Below are positions 26,105 through 32,834 of a stretch of 47,145 nucleotides of DNA, piece by piece. Under the pieces are notes generated by a model that made no database searches, was not told the origin of the DNA, and saw nothing but the letters and a program-made list of their open reading frames with translations. The DNA comes from Asaia bogorensis (lineage in GTDB: Bacteria; Pseudomonadota; Alphaproteobacteria; Acetobacterales; Acetobacteraceae). The stretch covers positions 1 through 47,145 of the forward strand of contig CAMCZJ010000001.1 in the NCBI GenBank assembly GCA_945886995.1, read 5' to 3'. Each line of letters opens with the position of its first letter. Positions within the stretch are counted from its first letter, which is position 1. Both the position numbers and the translations under genes were made by a program.

Positions 26105-26129
26105 GATGACGCTTCTACAAAGCGTCATC
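26105..26129. other. Perfect 10-bp hairpin beside the previous one
   Basis: GATGACGCTT and AAGCGTCATC pair around CTACA. With the hairpin at 26065-26102 it forms a tandem structure 81 bases past the flaF stop. It may be a rho-dependent or protective 3' end of the flagellin-flbT-flaF transcript, or part of a small RNA. Confidence 0.6.
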
Positions 26130-26209
26130 GCCAAAGTTACCAAAAAAGTCTACTTGACGAGGGAATGCTTTAGAACCGAGCTGTGGGATGGTGACGCAAC
26201 GAGGCGGTG

Positions 26210-26545
26210 CTAGCGCAAGCCCTCTGTGAACTGCTCATTCACTTCAATGAGGAAGCCAATATCGGGTTCAGTGCCCTCCATCTCACGCAGCACTGCGCGC
26301 CCGACATTCAGCATGGCAATTTTTGTCTTCTGCGGGAGCTGATTTGCTGGGTGTCGGACGGAAGATTCAAGCGCGATCCAAAGCCGGCGATTATCGGCAA
26401 TCGCACGTGCACGAGGGATCCCCTCCTGCGCCAGTGCCACCTTCAAAGCACCAGTGACGCGGCGGAAGACATCAGCCTCCTGCTCGCGAGGGGCCATCGC
26501 TTGCCTGGTCTGCTGGTAAGCCCGGCGGGCATGCATCATATTCAT
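26210..26545 (-). CDS. flaF: Flagellin regulator FlaF
   Basis: A 111-residue FlaF. In Caulobacter, FlaF promotes flagellin translation and secretion in opposition to FlbT. Family features: N-terminal ARRAYQQT, acidic/helical middle, NRRLWIALESSVRHPANQLPQKTKIAMLNVGRAVLREM, where the N..LW..L and LP.. motifs are the hallmark. Its start overlaps the flbT stop by four bases, so output is coupled to FlbT. Third gene of the flagellin operon. Confidence 0.92.
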   Translation of the reverse strand: MNMMHARRAYQQTRQAMAPREQEADVFRRVTGALKVALAQEGIPRARAIADNRRLWIALESSVRHPANQLPQKTKIAMLNVGRAVLREMEGTEPDIGFLIEVNEQFTEGLR

Positions 26546-26973
26546 GCCACATCCTCCGTCACCGAGACGGAGGCGACAGGGGGAAGGCCCAGCACCACTT
26601 CTTCATGCCGCATAACGCGCCGGGCAAGCTTCAGGGCCTGGTAGCATTGGTCCGCCTCTGCCGCGTGCAATGCACGGTCGAGCAAGTCACGAACCATGTT
26701 CGAAGTGGTGGCTTCGCGGAATTCTCCGATCAGGTCGCGGGCAAGCTGCAACCCAATCTTACGTTCCTCATGATCGCCAATATAAGCAGTCTGGAGGGCG
26801 AAGTAGATGCGCCTGGCCGGTGTATTGGCCATATCCGGCGTCATCAGCTGCTTGCCGAACAGAAAGCGGGCCCGTGCGGTCAATTCAATTCGGGCGCGAT
26901 TACGGAAGCGTATCGGGGCGCCATTGACGATCATCATGTCGCCCTGGCGAAGTTCAAGTACGAGCGTTGACAT
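26542..26973 (-). CDS. flbT: Flagellin mRNA regulator FlbT
   Basis: A 143-residue FlbT. In Caulobacter, FlbT binds the 5' leader of flagellin mRNA and promotes its decay until the hook is built. The N-terminal LVLELRQGDMMIVNGAPIRFRNRARIELTARARFLFGKQLM is the family signature, followed by ARRIYFALQTAYIGD and a helical C-terminal half. It lies 54 bases after flagellin, behind a partial terminator, and overlaps flaF by four bases. Confidence 0.95.
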   Translation of the reverse strand: MSTLVLELRQGDMMIVNGAPIRFRNRARIELTARARFLFGKQLMTPDMANTPARRIYFALQTAYIGDHEERKIGLQLARDLIGEFREATTSNMVRDLLDRALHAAEADQCYQALKLARRVMRHEEVVLGLPPVASVSVTEDVA

Positions 26974-26993
26974 TTTTGTCTCCCGCCAAAGAA

Positions 26994-27020
26994 GGTGGTC
27001 CCGCTTAAGGCGGGACCACC
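26994..27020 (-). terminator. Terminator or attenuator between flagellin and flbT
   Basis: Perfect 11-bp stem GGTGGTCCCGC/GCGGGACCACC with a five-base loop, eight bases past the flagellin stop. On the minus strand it is followed by TTCTTTGG, a poor T-tract. This fits partial termination, allowing much flagellin mRNA and less flbT-flaF. Confidence 0.75.
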
Positions 27021-27027
27021 GTCCTAA

Positions 27028-27849
27028 TTAACGGAACAGGCTCAACAGCATCTGCGGAGACTGGTTGGAGATGGAAAGTGCCTGTGTACCAAGCTGCTGC
27101 CGGATTTGCAGCGCCTGGAGCTTCGCACTTTCCTTGGCAAGATCCGCATCAATCAAGGACCCGAGGCCACCTTCAAGAGCGTCAGACTTGTCCTTGTTGT
27201 AGTTAATCTGAGCGTCAATGTAGTTGCTGTCGGAGCCAAACTGATTGAGCGCATCGGCGATCGCAGATTCAACCGTTTCGAAGTCACCGGCAGACTGCAA
27301 GGCTGTTTGCGCGGCCGCCACATCCGCAGGTGCGGCCGCCACAACAAGGTCGGTTGCGCCATCAATGGCGGTCACCGTAAAGGTGTCACCAGACTCATTG
27401 CGGGTCGTGACGATGTCCCCATCCGCCGTATCGAGCAAGGTGCGGCCATTATAGGTCGCGTCAGAAATGAAGTTCTGGATCTGCGTGCGCAACGCCGTGT
27501 ACTGGGCAGAGTACTGGTCAAACTGCTCATCGTTCAGGGTGCCGTCCGCCATGCGGGTCAGCGTTTCGCGGACCTTCACCATGGATTCGGAAACCTTGCC
27601 CAAAGCGGCGAAAGTCGTTTCCAGAACGCCCTTGGTGCCGCCCAATTGTTCATTCGCGGCAGTCAGGCCCGCCACATCGGCACGCACCGCCTGCGCAACG
27701 GCAAAGGCGCCGCCATCATCCTTGGAATCGGCCACGCGATAACCAGTGGAGACGCGCTTCTGGACGACTGACAATTGGTCAGAGGTGGTATTGAGGGACC
27801 GGAGCGCCACGAGGGCATTCGTGTTGGTGTTGACTGAGTTCATAGCCAT
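27028..27849 (-). CDS. fliC: Flagellin
   Basis: Filament subunit of 273 residues, a short flagellin typical of alphaproteobacteria. The conserved D0/D1 N-terminus (NSVNTNTNALVALRSLN..., QKRVSTGYRVADSKDDGG) and C-terminus (LQALQIRQQLGTQALSISNQSPQMLLSLFR) are both present, with only a short variable middle rich in Thr/Asp. Exported without a cleaved signal. The ATG at 27849 is preceded by AAGGGG, which lies in a small hairpin and also has an upstream complement. It is followed by flbT and flaF, its post-transcriptional regulators. Confidence 0.96.
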   Translation of the reverse strand: MAMNSVNTNTNALVALRSLNTTSDQLSVVQKRVSTGYRVADSKDDGGAFAVAQAVRADVAGLTAANEQLGGTKGVLETTFAALGKVSESMVKVRETLTRMADGTLNDEQFDQYSAQYTALRTQIQNFISDATYNGRTLLDTADGDIVTTRNESGDTFTVTAIDGATDLVVAAAPADVAAAQTALQSAGDFETVESAIADALNQFGSDSNYIDAQINYNKDKSDALEGGLGSLIDADLAKESAKLQALQIRQQLGTQALSISNQSPQMLLSLFR

Positions 27850-28369
27850 TGGGGTATTCCCCTTCCAAATCGCGATCCGCGCCCCGTTGAAAGTGACGCC
27901 AGATCAGGTTGCATCCGCTTCTTGCGAATAAGGGGATCATGACGGGAAAGACTAAATCGCTGCTGAAAAAATCAGTAAACATCGAATATTTTTATGCATT
28001 CATGATTTAACTTTGATGTGAATACGAAGTTTCTACGATTCTTCTGCAATTCTATCCTTCGAACAAGCTGGCAGCTAATTAGAAATTACCAAAGCATTCA
28101 TTCTCTATCACTTTTTTGGTTTATGGCGCGTGGTCGTTTTCGCCGAAGGATGGGGAAGATGTTTCCAAGGCCGCTTATGCACGGCCGACAACGCATGCGG
28201 CGTTGTGGCTCAGCTACAGCTTGTTCTGGGCTAGTGGAGCGGGACACCATGGTGCAGTCCCCACAAAACTGCACGCGGCGTCGTCCTGGGGCGTGAAGCA
28301 CGCCAAGGCCCCATCTTTGTCGCTGATTGAACGCCCCGGCCGTTACCGCGGCACCTGAGGCGTAGGGAA
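27850..28369. other. Intergenic region between flagellin and flgL
   Basis: 520 bases with no supported gene. The part near flagellin (about 27955-28130) is clearly AT-rich for this genome and probably holds the flagellin promoter and leader. I found no good sigma-54 (TGGCAC-N5-TTGCA) match. Further out are small perfect hairpins: ACAACGC/GCGTTGT (28188-28206), GTGCAGT/ACTGCAC (28252-28274) and GGCGTG/CACGCC (28290-28304). Short plus-strand frames here look random. Confidence 0.5.
27851..27936 (-). promoter_or_regulatory. Flagellin leader with two alternative RBS-blocking pairings
   Basis: The ribosome-binding site AAGGGGA (27858-27864 on the minus strand) is followed at once by AATACCCC, forming a GGGG-AATA-CCCC hairpin (27851-27862) that ends one base before the ATG. 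A second copy of the complement, TCCCCTT (27930-27936 on the minus strand), can pair with the full seven-base AAGGGGA. The two pairings exclude each other. This is the region where FlbT would be expected to act. Confidence 0.5.
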
Positions 28370-29452
28370 TTACAGGAAGCGCGTCAGGCTCAACTGCTGC
28401 GCGAGAGACATGGCGCGATAAGAGGCTTCCAGTTGAGTTTGCGTTGCCTGGAAAGAGCTTATCGTTTTTGCCATGTCCACCTCCTCAAGATTGCTTAACT
28501 GCAAGGTCAAGGTGGTAGTGATGCTTTCCTGGCGGTTTGAGATTTCCTGCAGGCGCTTTTCTGTTGTACCAAGGGCACCGCGTTCCAGCGCCAAGGTCTT
28601 CACAGCGGTATCAAGGCCCTGGCGCACCGTTGTGATAAAAGTCGTGTAATCCCCGCCAAGCAGGGCTTTTTCCGGGGTGAGGCCAGCAATGCTCGCCAGC
28701 CCACGCAGCAAATCCCTTGCCCAGGAGCCGGTAGTTTCACCCAGGCTGGAAGCAGCAGCATTCCGATTGGCGTGGATACCATATTCCACGCGTTCGCTGT
28801 CACTGCCGATGACGTTCCGTCGCGTCTCCGTCAAGCCTTGTGCCGGATCGGAAAGGAAACCTGAAAAGGGTGTTGTGCCCGTGGCATTGGATTCCGCAAG
28901 GGATTTCGTATTTGCCAGCACGGTGGCTACGTTGGCGCCATTAAGCGACGCCACCTGATTGATGATCCCAAGCCCCATGCCGCTGGTGGCGATAGCACCT
29001 GGATTTGGGATGGGCGGGTTGCTTGTATCAGACCCACCAAAAAGATACTCACCGTTGAATGTTTCATTCAGTAGGGCAGCGACTTCAGCCATGGCGGATT
29101 TTGCCGTCGCTGCCTGAATCTGAATCTCCTCGGGCTTACTGGTGCCCATCAGCTTGGCAGAATTTGCGTTGAAGCTTTCTGCGATCGCACCGATTCTGGT
29201 CAGTACGTCCTGTGTGACGCTTACTTTGGAAAGCGTCTGGCCGATGGTGGTCTGGTAGGCTTCGCGCCGACCAATCTCCGCACGCAGATCAATCGCCTTG
29301 GGTGTATCCTTGCCAAAGGATCCGTCAGGACCGATCGTCGCATAGGAGTTACCCTTGCGCCCGGTGGAGATTTGGTCACCCAGAAGGGTAATGCGTTCAC
29401 GTAGCAGGCTGGCATTTACATCAATGCGGCCTATCAGACTGATGCCTGTCAT
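28370..29452 (-). CDS. flgL: Hook-filament junction protein FlgL
   Basis: A 360-residue second junction protein (HAP3), related to flagellin. N-terminal LRERITLLGDQISTGRKGNSYATIGPDG and C-terminal coil SNLEEVDMAKTISSFQATQTQLEASYRAMSLAQQLSLTRFL carry the flagellin-like D0/D1 signature; the middle has the FNGEYLFGGSDTSNPP motif typical of FlgL. It follows flgK with a three-base gap, and is the last gene of flgE-flgK-flgL. No clear terminator follows. Confidence 0.95.
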   Translation of the reverse strand: MTGISLIGRIDVNASLLRERITLLGDQISTGRKGNSYATIGPDGSFGKDTPKAIDLRAEIGRREAYQTTIGQTLSKVSVTQDVLTRIGAIAESFNANSAKLMGTSKPEEIQIQAATAKSAMAEVAALLNETFNGEYLFGGSDTSNPPIPNPGAIATSGMGLGIINQVASLNGANVATVLANTKSLAESNATGTTPFSGFLSDPAQGLTETRRNVIGSDSERVEYGIHANRNAAASSLGETTGSWARDLLRGLASIAGLTPEKALLGGDYTTFITTVRQGLDTAVKTLALERGALGTTEKRLQEISNRQESITTTLTLQLSNLEEVDMAKTISSFQATQTQLEASYRAMSLAQQLSLTRFL

Positions 29453-29455
29453 GGC

Positions 29456-30976
29456 TTACCGTACCGCTCCGATCAATGTTTCCCACATGCTCTGCGCCGT
29501 GGATAGCACGCGCGCATTTGCGGAATAGGCCGTTTGAAGCTGGATAAGCGAAGCCATTTCGCTATCCACATCTACGCGTGATTGGCGGGTGAAGCGTGCC
29601 TCAAGCCCGTCACTGAACTGCTTTGCGCCCTCGAGCGTCTTGATTGCCTCAGCGCTATCAGCGGTCTGCGTGGCGGTGATCAGGCTGCTGTAATCTTGAA
29701 TCGTGCTAGGCGATCCAAATGGGCTGGAAAGCGAACCATCCGGACCAAGCCCAATGGTCTTAAAGCCGCCCCAGCTTGTCCCGCCCGAACTTGATGCCCC
29801 AAAACTTTGGTTCAATACCCGGTCAATCAGCCCCGTAAAGGCCGCGGGTCCGCCAATGGGGTTTGGCGTGAACGCAGGTGGACCGACAAGTGTTTCGGTG
29901 CCATCACGCACGAGCCTGACATCGTTCTGGACAGCAGAATTCACCTGCATGCGTGCAGCAAAGCCAATCTGCGCACTGCCGGCATAGGCCAGATCAGGAT
30001 TTGGTACGCTCCCGTCGCTATCAGTGAACAGGCGCAAACCCTCTGCCCGGAAACGGTCAGCAATCTCAGCCGCGGCGATGTCAACCTCCGCCTGGTAGCG
30101 GGGCAGGGTCTGGTCGCGCAGCGTCAACTGCTCACCAATGCGTCCACCCACCATCTGTTTTGTGACATCCACTCCATTAAGGCGGATCGGCGGGATCGTA
30201 CCGCCCGTGCCGTAGAAGTTGTCATAGGTGATTGTCGCGCTATCCAGCGTAAAAGCATCACCAGATTCTTGCATCGGTATGGTAAACCCGCCGGCACCAA
30301 GCAGTATCAGCCCACCATTCTTCTGATGGATGGGTGTGATCGCGACGGATTCACTCAATCGCGCCAAGGCCAAGTCCCGCTGATCTTCAATATCGGCCGT
30401 TGGAACCCCTGCGCCTTTGCGTTCCATGATGCTGCGCGTGAGTGTGGTGATTTCACGAACAGCCGTGTTTACCTGGGTAATCTCACGCACAATGCCATCA
30501 TGCGCGCCTTGCCGGGCCTCGCCAATCACATTCGCCAGTTCGTTGAAACGATCGGTCAGGTTTGTTGCGGCGCCCAGGGCTATCGTCTGCTGCTTGGCCA
30601 CTTGTGACGGATCAGCGCGTAATTCGACAAAACTGGTACGCAGCTTGGCAACCAGATCGCCAAGCCCGTCCGCATTTACTGGATTGCCATGGGCTTGGCT
30701 GATGCGCTCCAGCACCGCCTCACGAACCTCGGCTGCGGATTTGGCGGAACGCCGCTTGTTCATTTCATTCACAAGCGCCGTATCAACCTCACGCATTGGG
30801 CCAAGCGTGCGTACGCCGGAACCCTGGCCATTGGCGGAAATCGCTTCCCCGACAATGCGCTTGCGCGTATAGCCTTCGGTATTGGCATTCGCCACATTCT
30901 CCGCTGCATTTGAAAGGGCGCGTTGCGTATGCAACAGTCCCGATCGTGCAATCAGAAGGGCGGCATCAATGCTCAT
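29456..30976 (-). CDS. flgK: Hook-filament junction protein FlgK
   Basis: A 506-residue first junction protein (HAP1). N-terminus IARSGLLHTQRALSNAAENVANANTEGYTRKRI carries the rod/hook signature, and the C-terminus SRVDVDSEMASLIQLQTAYSANARVLSTAQSMWETLIGAVR is the FlgK type. The central part holds RLSESVAITPI and other variable-domain stretches. It lies 33 bases after flgE and is probably transcribed with it. Confidence 0.96.
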   Translation of the reverse strand: MSIDAALLIARSGLLHTQRALSNAAENVANANTEGYTRKRIVGEAISANGQGSGVRTLGPMREVDTALVNEMNKRRSAKSAAEVREAVLERISQAHGNPVNADGLGDLVAKLRTSFVELRADPSQVAKQQTIALGAATNLTDRFNELANVIGEARQGAHDGIVREITQVNTAVREITTLTRSIMERKGAGVPTADIEDQRDLALARLSESVAITPIHQKNGGLILLGAGGFTIPMQESGDAFTLDSATITYDNFYGTGGTIPPIRLNGVDVTKQMVGGRIGEQLTLRDQTLPRYQAEVDIAAAEIADRFRAEGLRLFTDSDGSVPNPDLAYAGSAQIGFAARMQVNSAVQNDVRLVRDGTETLVGPPAFTPNPIGGPAAFTGLIDRVLNQSFGASSSGGTSWGGFKTIGLGPDGSLSSPFGSPSTIQDYSSLITATQTADSAEAIKTLEGAKQFSDGLEARFTRQSRVDVDSEMASLIQLQTAYSANARVLSTAQSMWETLIGAVR

Positions 30977-31009
30977 GGATTGTCACCAAGGGCCTGTGTT
31001 TACGCTGCC

Positions 31010-32533
31010 TTAGCGCTTCATGTTCAGCGTTTCCTGCAACAGCTCATCCGCCGTGGTCACGATTTTCGTGTTTGCCGAATAAGCGCGCTGCGCGAGGATC
31101 AGCTTGGTGAACTCCGAGGCAATATCCACGTTGGAACGCTCAACGGCGCGCGTGGTCAGATTCCCGGCACCATCTTCACCGGGTTCCACATCGCGGGCCT
31201 CTCCGCTTTCATTGGTACGCAGGAAGGCCTGGCCATCCAGGTGTTCCAGCTTGTCCGGATCCGCGAATAGCGTCAGTGGCGCGCGGGCAATTACCCGATT
31301 CTGCCCATTGTCATAATTGATCTGAATATCACCATTCTTTGTGGTGCTGACTGAGGAGAAAGCACCAAGCGGAATGCCATCCTGGGTGAAGCTGCTCACG
31401 CTCAGGCCACTGGTACTGCCCTTGGCAAACTGCGTCAGCCCGCCCGGGCTGCCGAAGTTTCCAAGATTCAGCTTGAAGGTCTGCGGGCCGGTGCCAAAAT
31501 CAGCTGTGAAGGTAACATTGGCGGGAGAACCGGTTACAGAAGCGCTGCTGGTTAACGTGCCGGGCGTCGCAGATGGAATGAAGTCGGCCAAGGTTCCATC
31601 AGGTTGCGCGCTAGCGGCTTGATCCACATAGGCCCATGTCACCGAATTATCAGTGATTGACGTCCCGGTGCCGGTCGGCCCCCCAGTGGTCGCGGATGTT
31701 CCTGCGGTAGTGACTCGATACAGATTTGACGGAGCTGTTCCGTTTCGTATCAGATCTCCAACCGCATAGGCGGTCCCGCCGGCCCATGCGGGAATAGCAG
31801 CAGGATCCTTGCCAAAGGAGATGCCGATGCTCCCGAGCGTATTCGCTGGTGCGTTGGTGACGGTTTCAGCACCCGCCGCCGCGATCGAAAGGGTCCAGGT
31901 ATTGTCGGTGGCCAGTGTCGTCGGCGTGAAGGTCAGCGACACTGTGCGGGCATTACCGAGCGAGTCGATCACCTGGATCGAGGAAGTCTGCGCCGTTGTA
32001 ACTTTGGCGTTAAGATTTCCCACGAGCTGAAGTTCTTCAGTCTTCGTTGGGGTAAAAACATCTTCCTTGATCTGGATGGGAACAAGCCTTGTCTTGTCTA
32101 CCACCCCATCGGTGACGGGCCAGCCCTTCAGCACATACCCCGCGCCATTTACCATATAGCCCTTATCGTTCCGGTTGAAGTCGCCGGCGCGTGTGTAGAA
32201 ACTGCGCGTGTCGAAGTTCAGCGCATCATCAGTACCTGAACCAACCGGCAGGGCCGTTGTGAAAAAGCCATCCCCCGAAATCGCGAGGGAGAGCGGATTT
32301 TCAACCTGCTCAATATTGCCCTGAAGCTGGTTGGTAAAATCAGGCCGCGCCAGAACAGTGCCAGGCCGGTGAATGTCGTTGTTGCTCTCCGTAATATAGG
32401 AAACGAAATTCGTGTCCGTACGCTTGAACCCAACCGTTTGGGAGTTGGCGACGTTATCGGAAATATGTCCCAATGCGCGGGATTGCGCGGTCAAGCCGCT
32501 AATGGCGGTATTCATCGAACTGAAGAGCGACAT
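31010..32533 (-). CDS. flgE: Flagellar hook protein FlgE with an inserted module
   Basis: A 507-residue hook subunit. The N-terminal coil SSMNTAISGLTAQSRALGHISDNVANSQTVGFKRTD, the FLPVGSGTD... ISGDGFF motif near residue 86, and the C-terminal VERSNVDIASEFTKLILAQRAYSANTKIVTTADELLQETLNMKR are all canonical. Residues about 246-305 form an extra segment (IPAWAGGTAYAVGDLIRNG...LYRVTTAGTS...GGPTGTG...ITDNSVTWAYV) that looks like a small beta-rich module known from phage tail and surface proteins. GGGAG lies eight bases before the ATG, and a sigma-54-type promoter about 50 bases upstream. First gene of flgE-flgK-flgL. Confidence 0.95.
   Translation of the reverse strand: MSLFSSMNTAISGLTAQSRALGHISDNVANSQTVGFKRTDTNFVSYITESNNDIHRPGTVLARPDFTNQLQGNIEQVENPLSLAISGDGFFTTALPVGSGTDDALNFDTRSFYTRAGDFNRNDKGYMVNGAGYVLKGWPVTDGVVDKTRLVPIQIKEDVFTPTKTEELQLVGNLNAKVTTAQTSSIQVIDSLGNARTVSLTFTPTTLATDNTWTLSIAAAGAETVTNAPANTLGSIGISFGKDPAAIPAWAGGTAYAVGDLIRNGTAPSNLYRVTTAGTSATTGGPTGTGTSITDNSVTWAYVDQAASAQPDGTLADFIPSATPGTLTSSASVTGSPANVTFTADFGTGPQTFKLNLGNFGSPGGLTQFAKGSTSGLSVSSFTQDGIPLGAFSSVSTTKNGDIQINYDNGQNRVIARAPLTLFADPDKLEHLDGQAFLRTNESGEARDVEPGEDGAGNLTTRAVERSNVDIASEFTKLILAQRAYSANTKIVTTADELLQETLNMKR
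31619..31798 (-). other. Phage-tail-like beta module inserted in FlgE
   Basis: Codes FlgE residues about 246-305. The pattern AW-x-GGTAYAVGD...LYRVTTAGTS...GGPTGTG...ITD-x-x-VTWAYV matches, from memory, a module common in phage virion and surface-adhesion proteins (xYxxGxxV...LYxxxxxGTSG...DGxxxWxYxG). It sits in the outward-facing, variable part of the hook protein. Confidence 0.5.
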
Positions 32534-32583
32534 GGCTCAATCTCCCGTCGAAAGGTTTAAAATCTTTGTCCGGTTGGTATCTA

Positions 32584-32599
32584 GGCAAGCGCCATGCCA
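32584..32599 (-). promoter_or_regulatory. Sigma-54-type promoter of flgE-flgK-flgL
   Basis: On the minus strand TGGCAT-N5-TTGCC, against consensus TGGCAC-N5-TTGCA, with exactly 10 bases between the invariant GG and GC. The predicted transcription start is about 40 bases before the flgE ATG, leaving room for the GGGAG ribosome-binding site. Confidence 0.72.
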
Positions 32600-32670
32600 G
32601 CGAGAATTGCCGAGCCTGGACCAAGGAATGGGTTAATCCTGCCCTCACGGGGCAAGTATTGCGTCCTCTG

Positions 32671-32685
32671 CGGCAATTTCTGCCG
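32671..32685. promoter_or_regulatory. Palindrome, candidate FlbD enhancer site
   Basis: CGGCA-N5-TGCCG lies between the two divergent sigma-54-type promoters, about 75 bases upstream of the flgE -24 element and 20 bases upstream of the fliK one. Its form recalls the ftr enhancers bound by Caulobacter FlbD (from memory). FlbD is encoded 6.4 kb downstream. Confidence 0.5.
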
Positions 32686-32704
32686 GACGATATGGAAGAT
32701 GCCC

Positions 32705-32720
32705 TGGCCCGCCGCTTGCT
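32705..32720 (+). promoter_or_regulatory. Sigma-54-type promoter of fliK-flgD
   Basis: TGGCCC-N5-TTGCT, with 10 bases between GG and GC and one departure from the core consensus at -24. It lies 115 bases upstream of the fliK ATG. Confidence 0.6.
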
Positions 32721-32834
32721 GCTTGACCTTCGCTTCAGGGCTTTTGCCGTGCGGATCGCGTGAGTTTCGCCCACTGCGATCCTGTGTAGGTAGGGTTTGT
32801 GGCGTTTTGTCTTATGGATTGTTGGGATCACTGA

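Larger units (their letters stand above)
25854..26209. other. Intergenic region between flaF and tsaD, with two strong hairpins
   Basis: This 356-base stretch between two minus-strand genes holds two adjacent perfect hairpins (listed separately) and presumably the tsaD promoter. A 74-codon minus-strand frame at 25879-26103 overlaps the second hairpin and looks random. Nothing else is supported. Confidence 0.5.
32534..32834. other. Divergent promoter region between flgE and fliK
   Basis: 301 bases between divergent genes. It holds a minus-strand sigma-54-type promoter near flgE, a plus-strand one upstream of fliK, and a palindrome between them, each listed separately. Short frames here look random. 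Confidence 0.6.

Noticed and set aside
28116..28358. 80-codon plus-strand frame between flagellin and flgL
   Set aside because: No RBS, random-looking composition and overlaps several hairpins.
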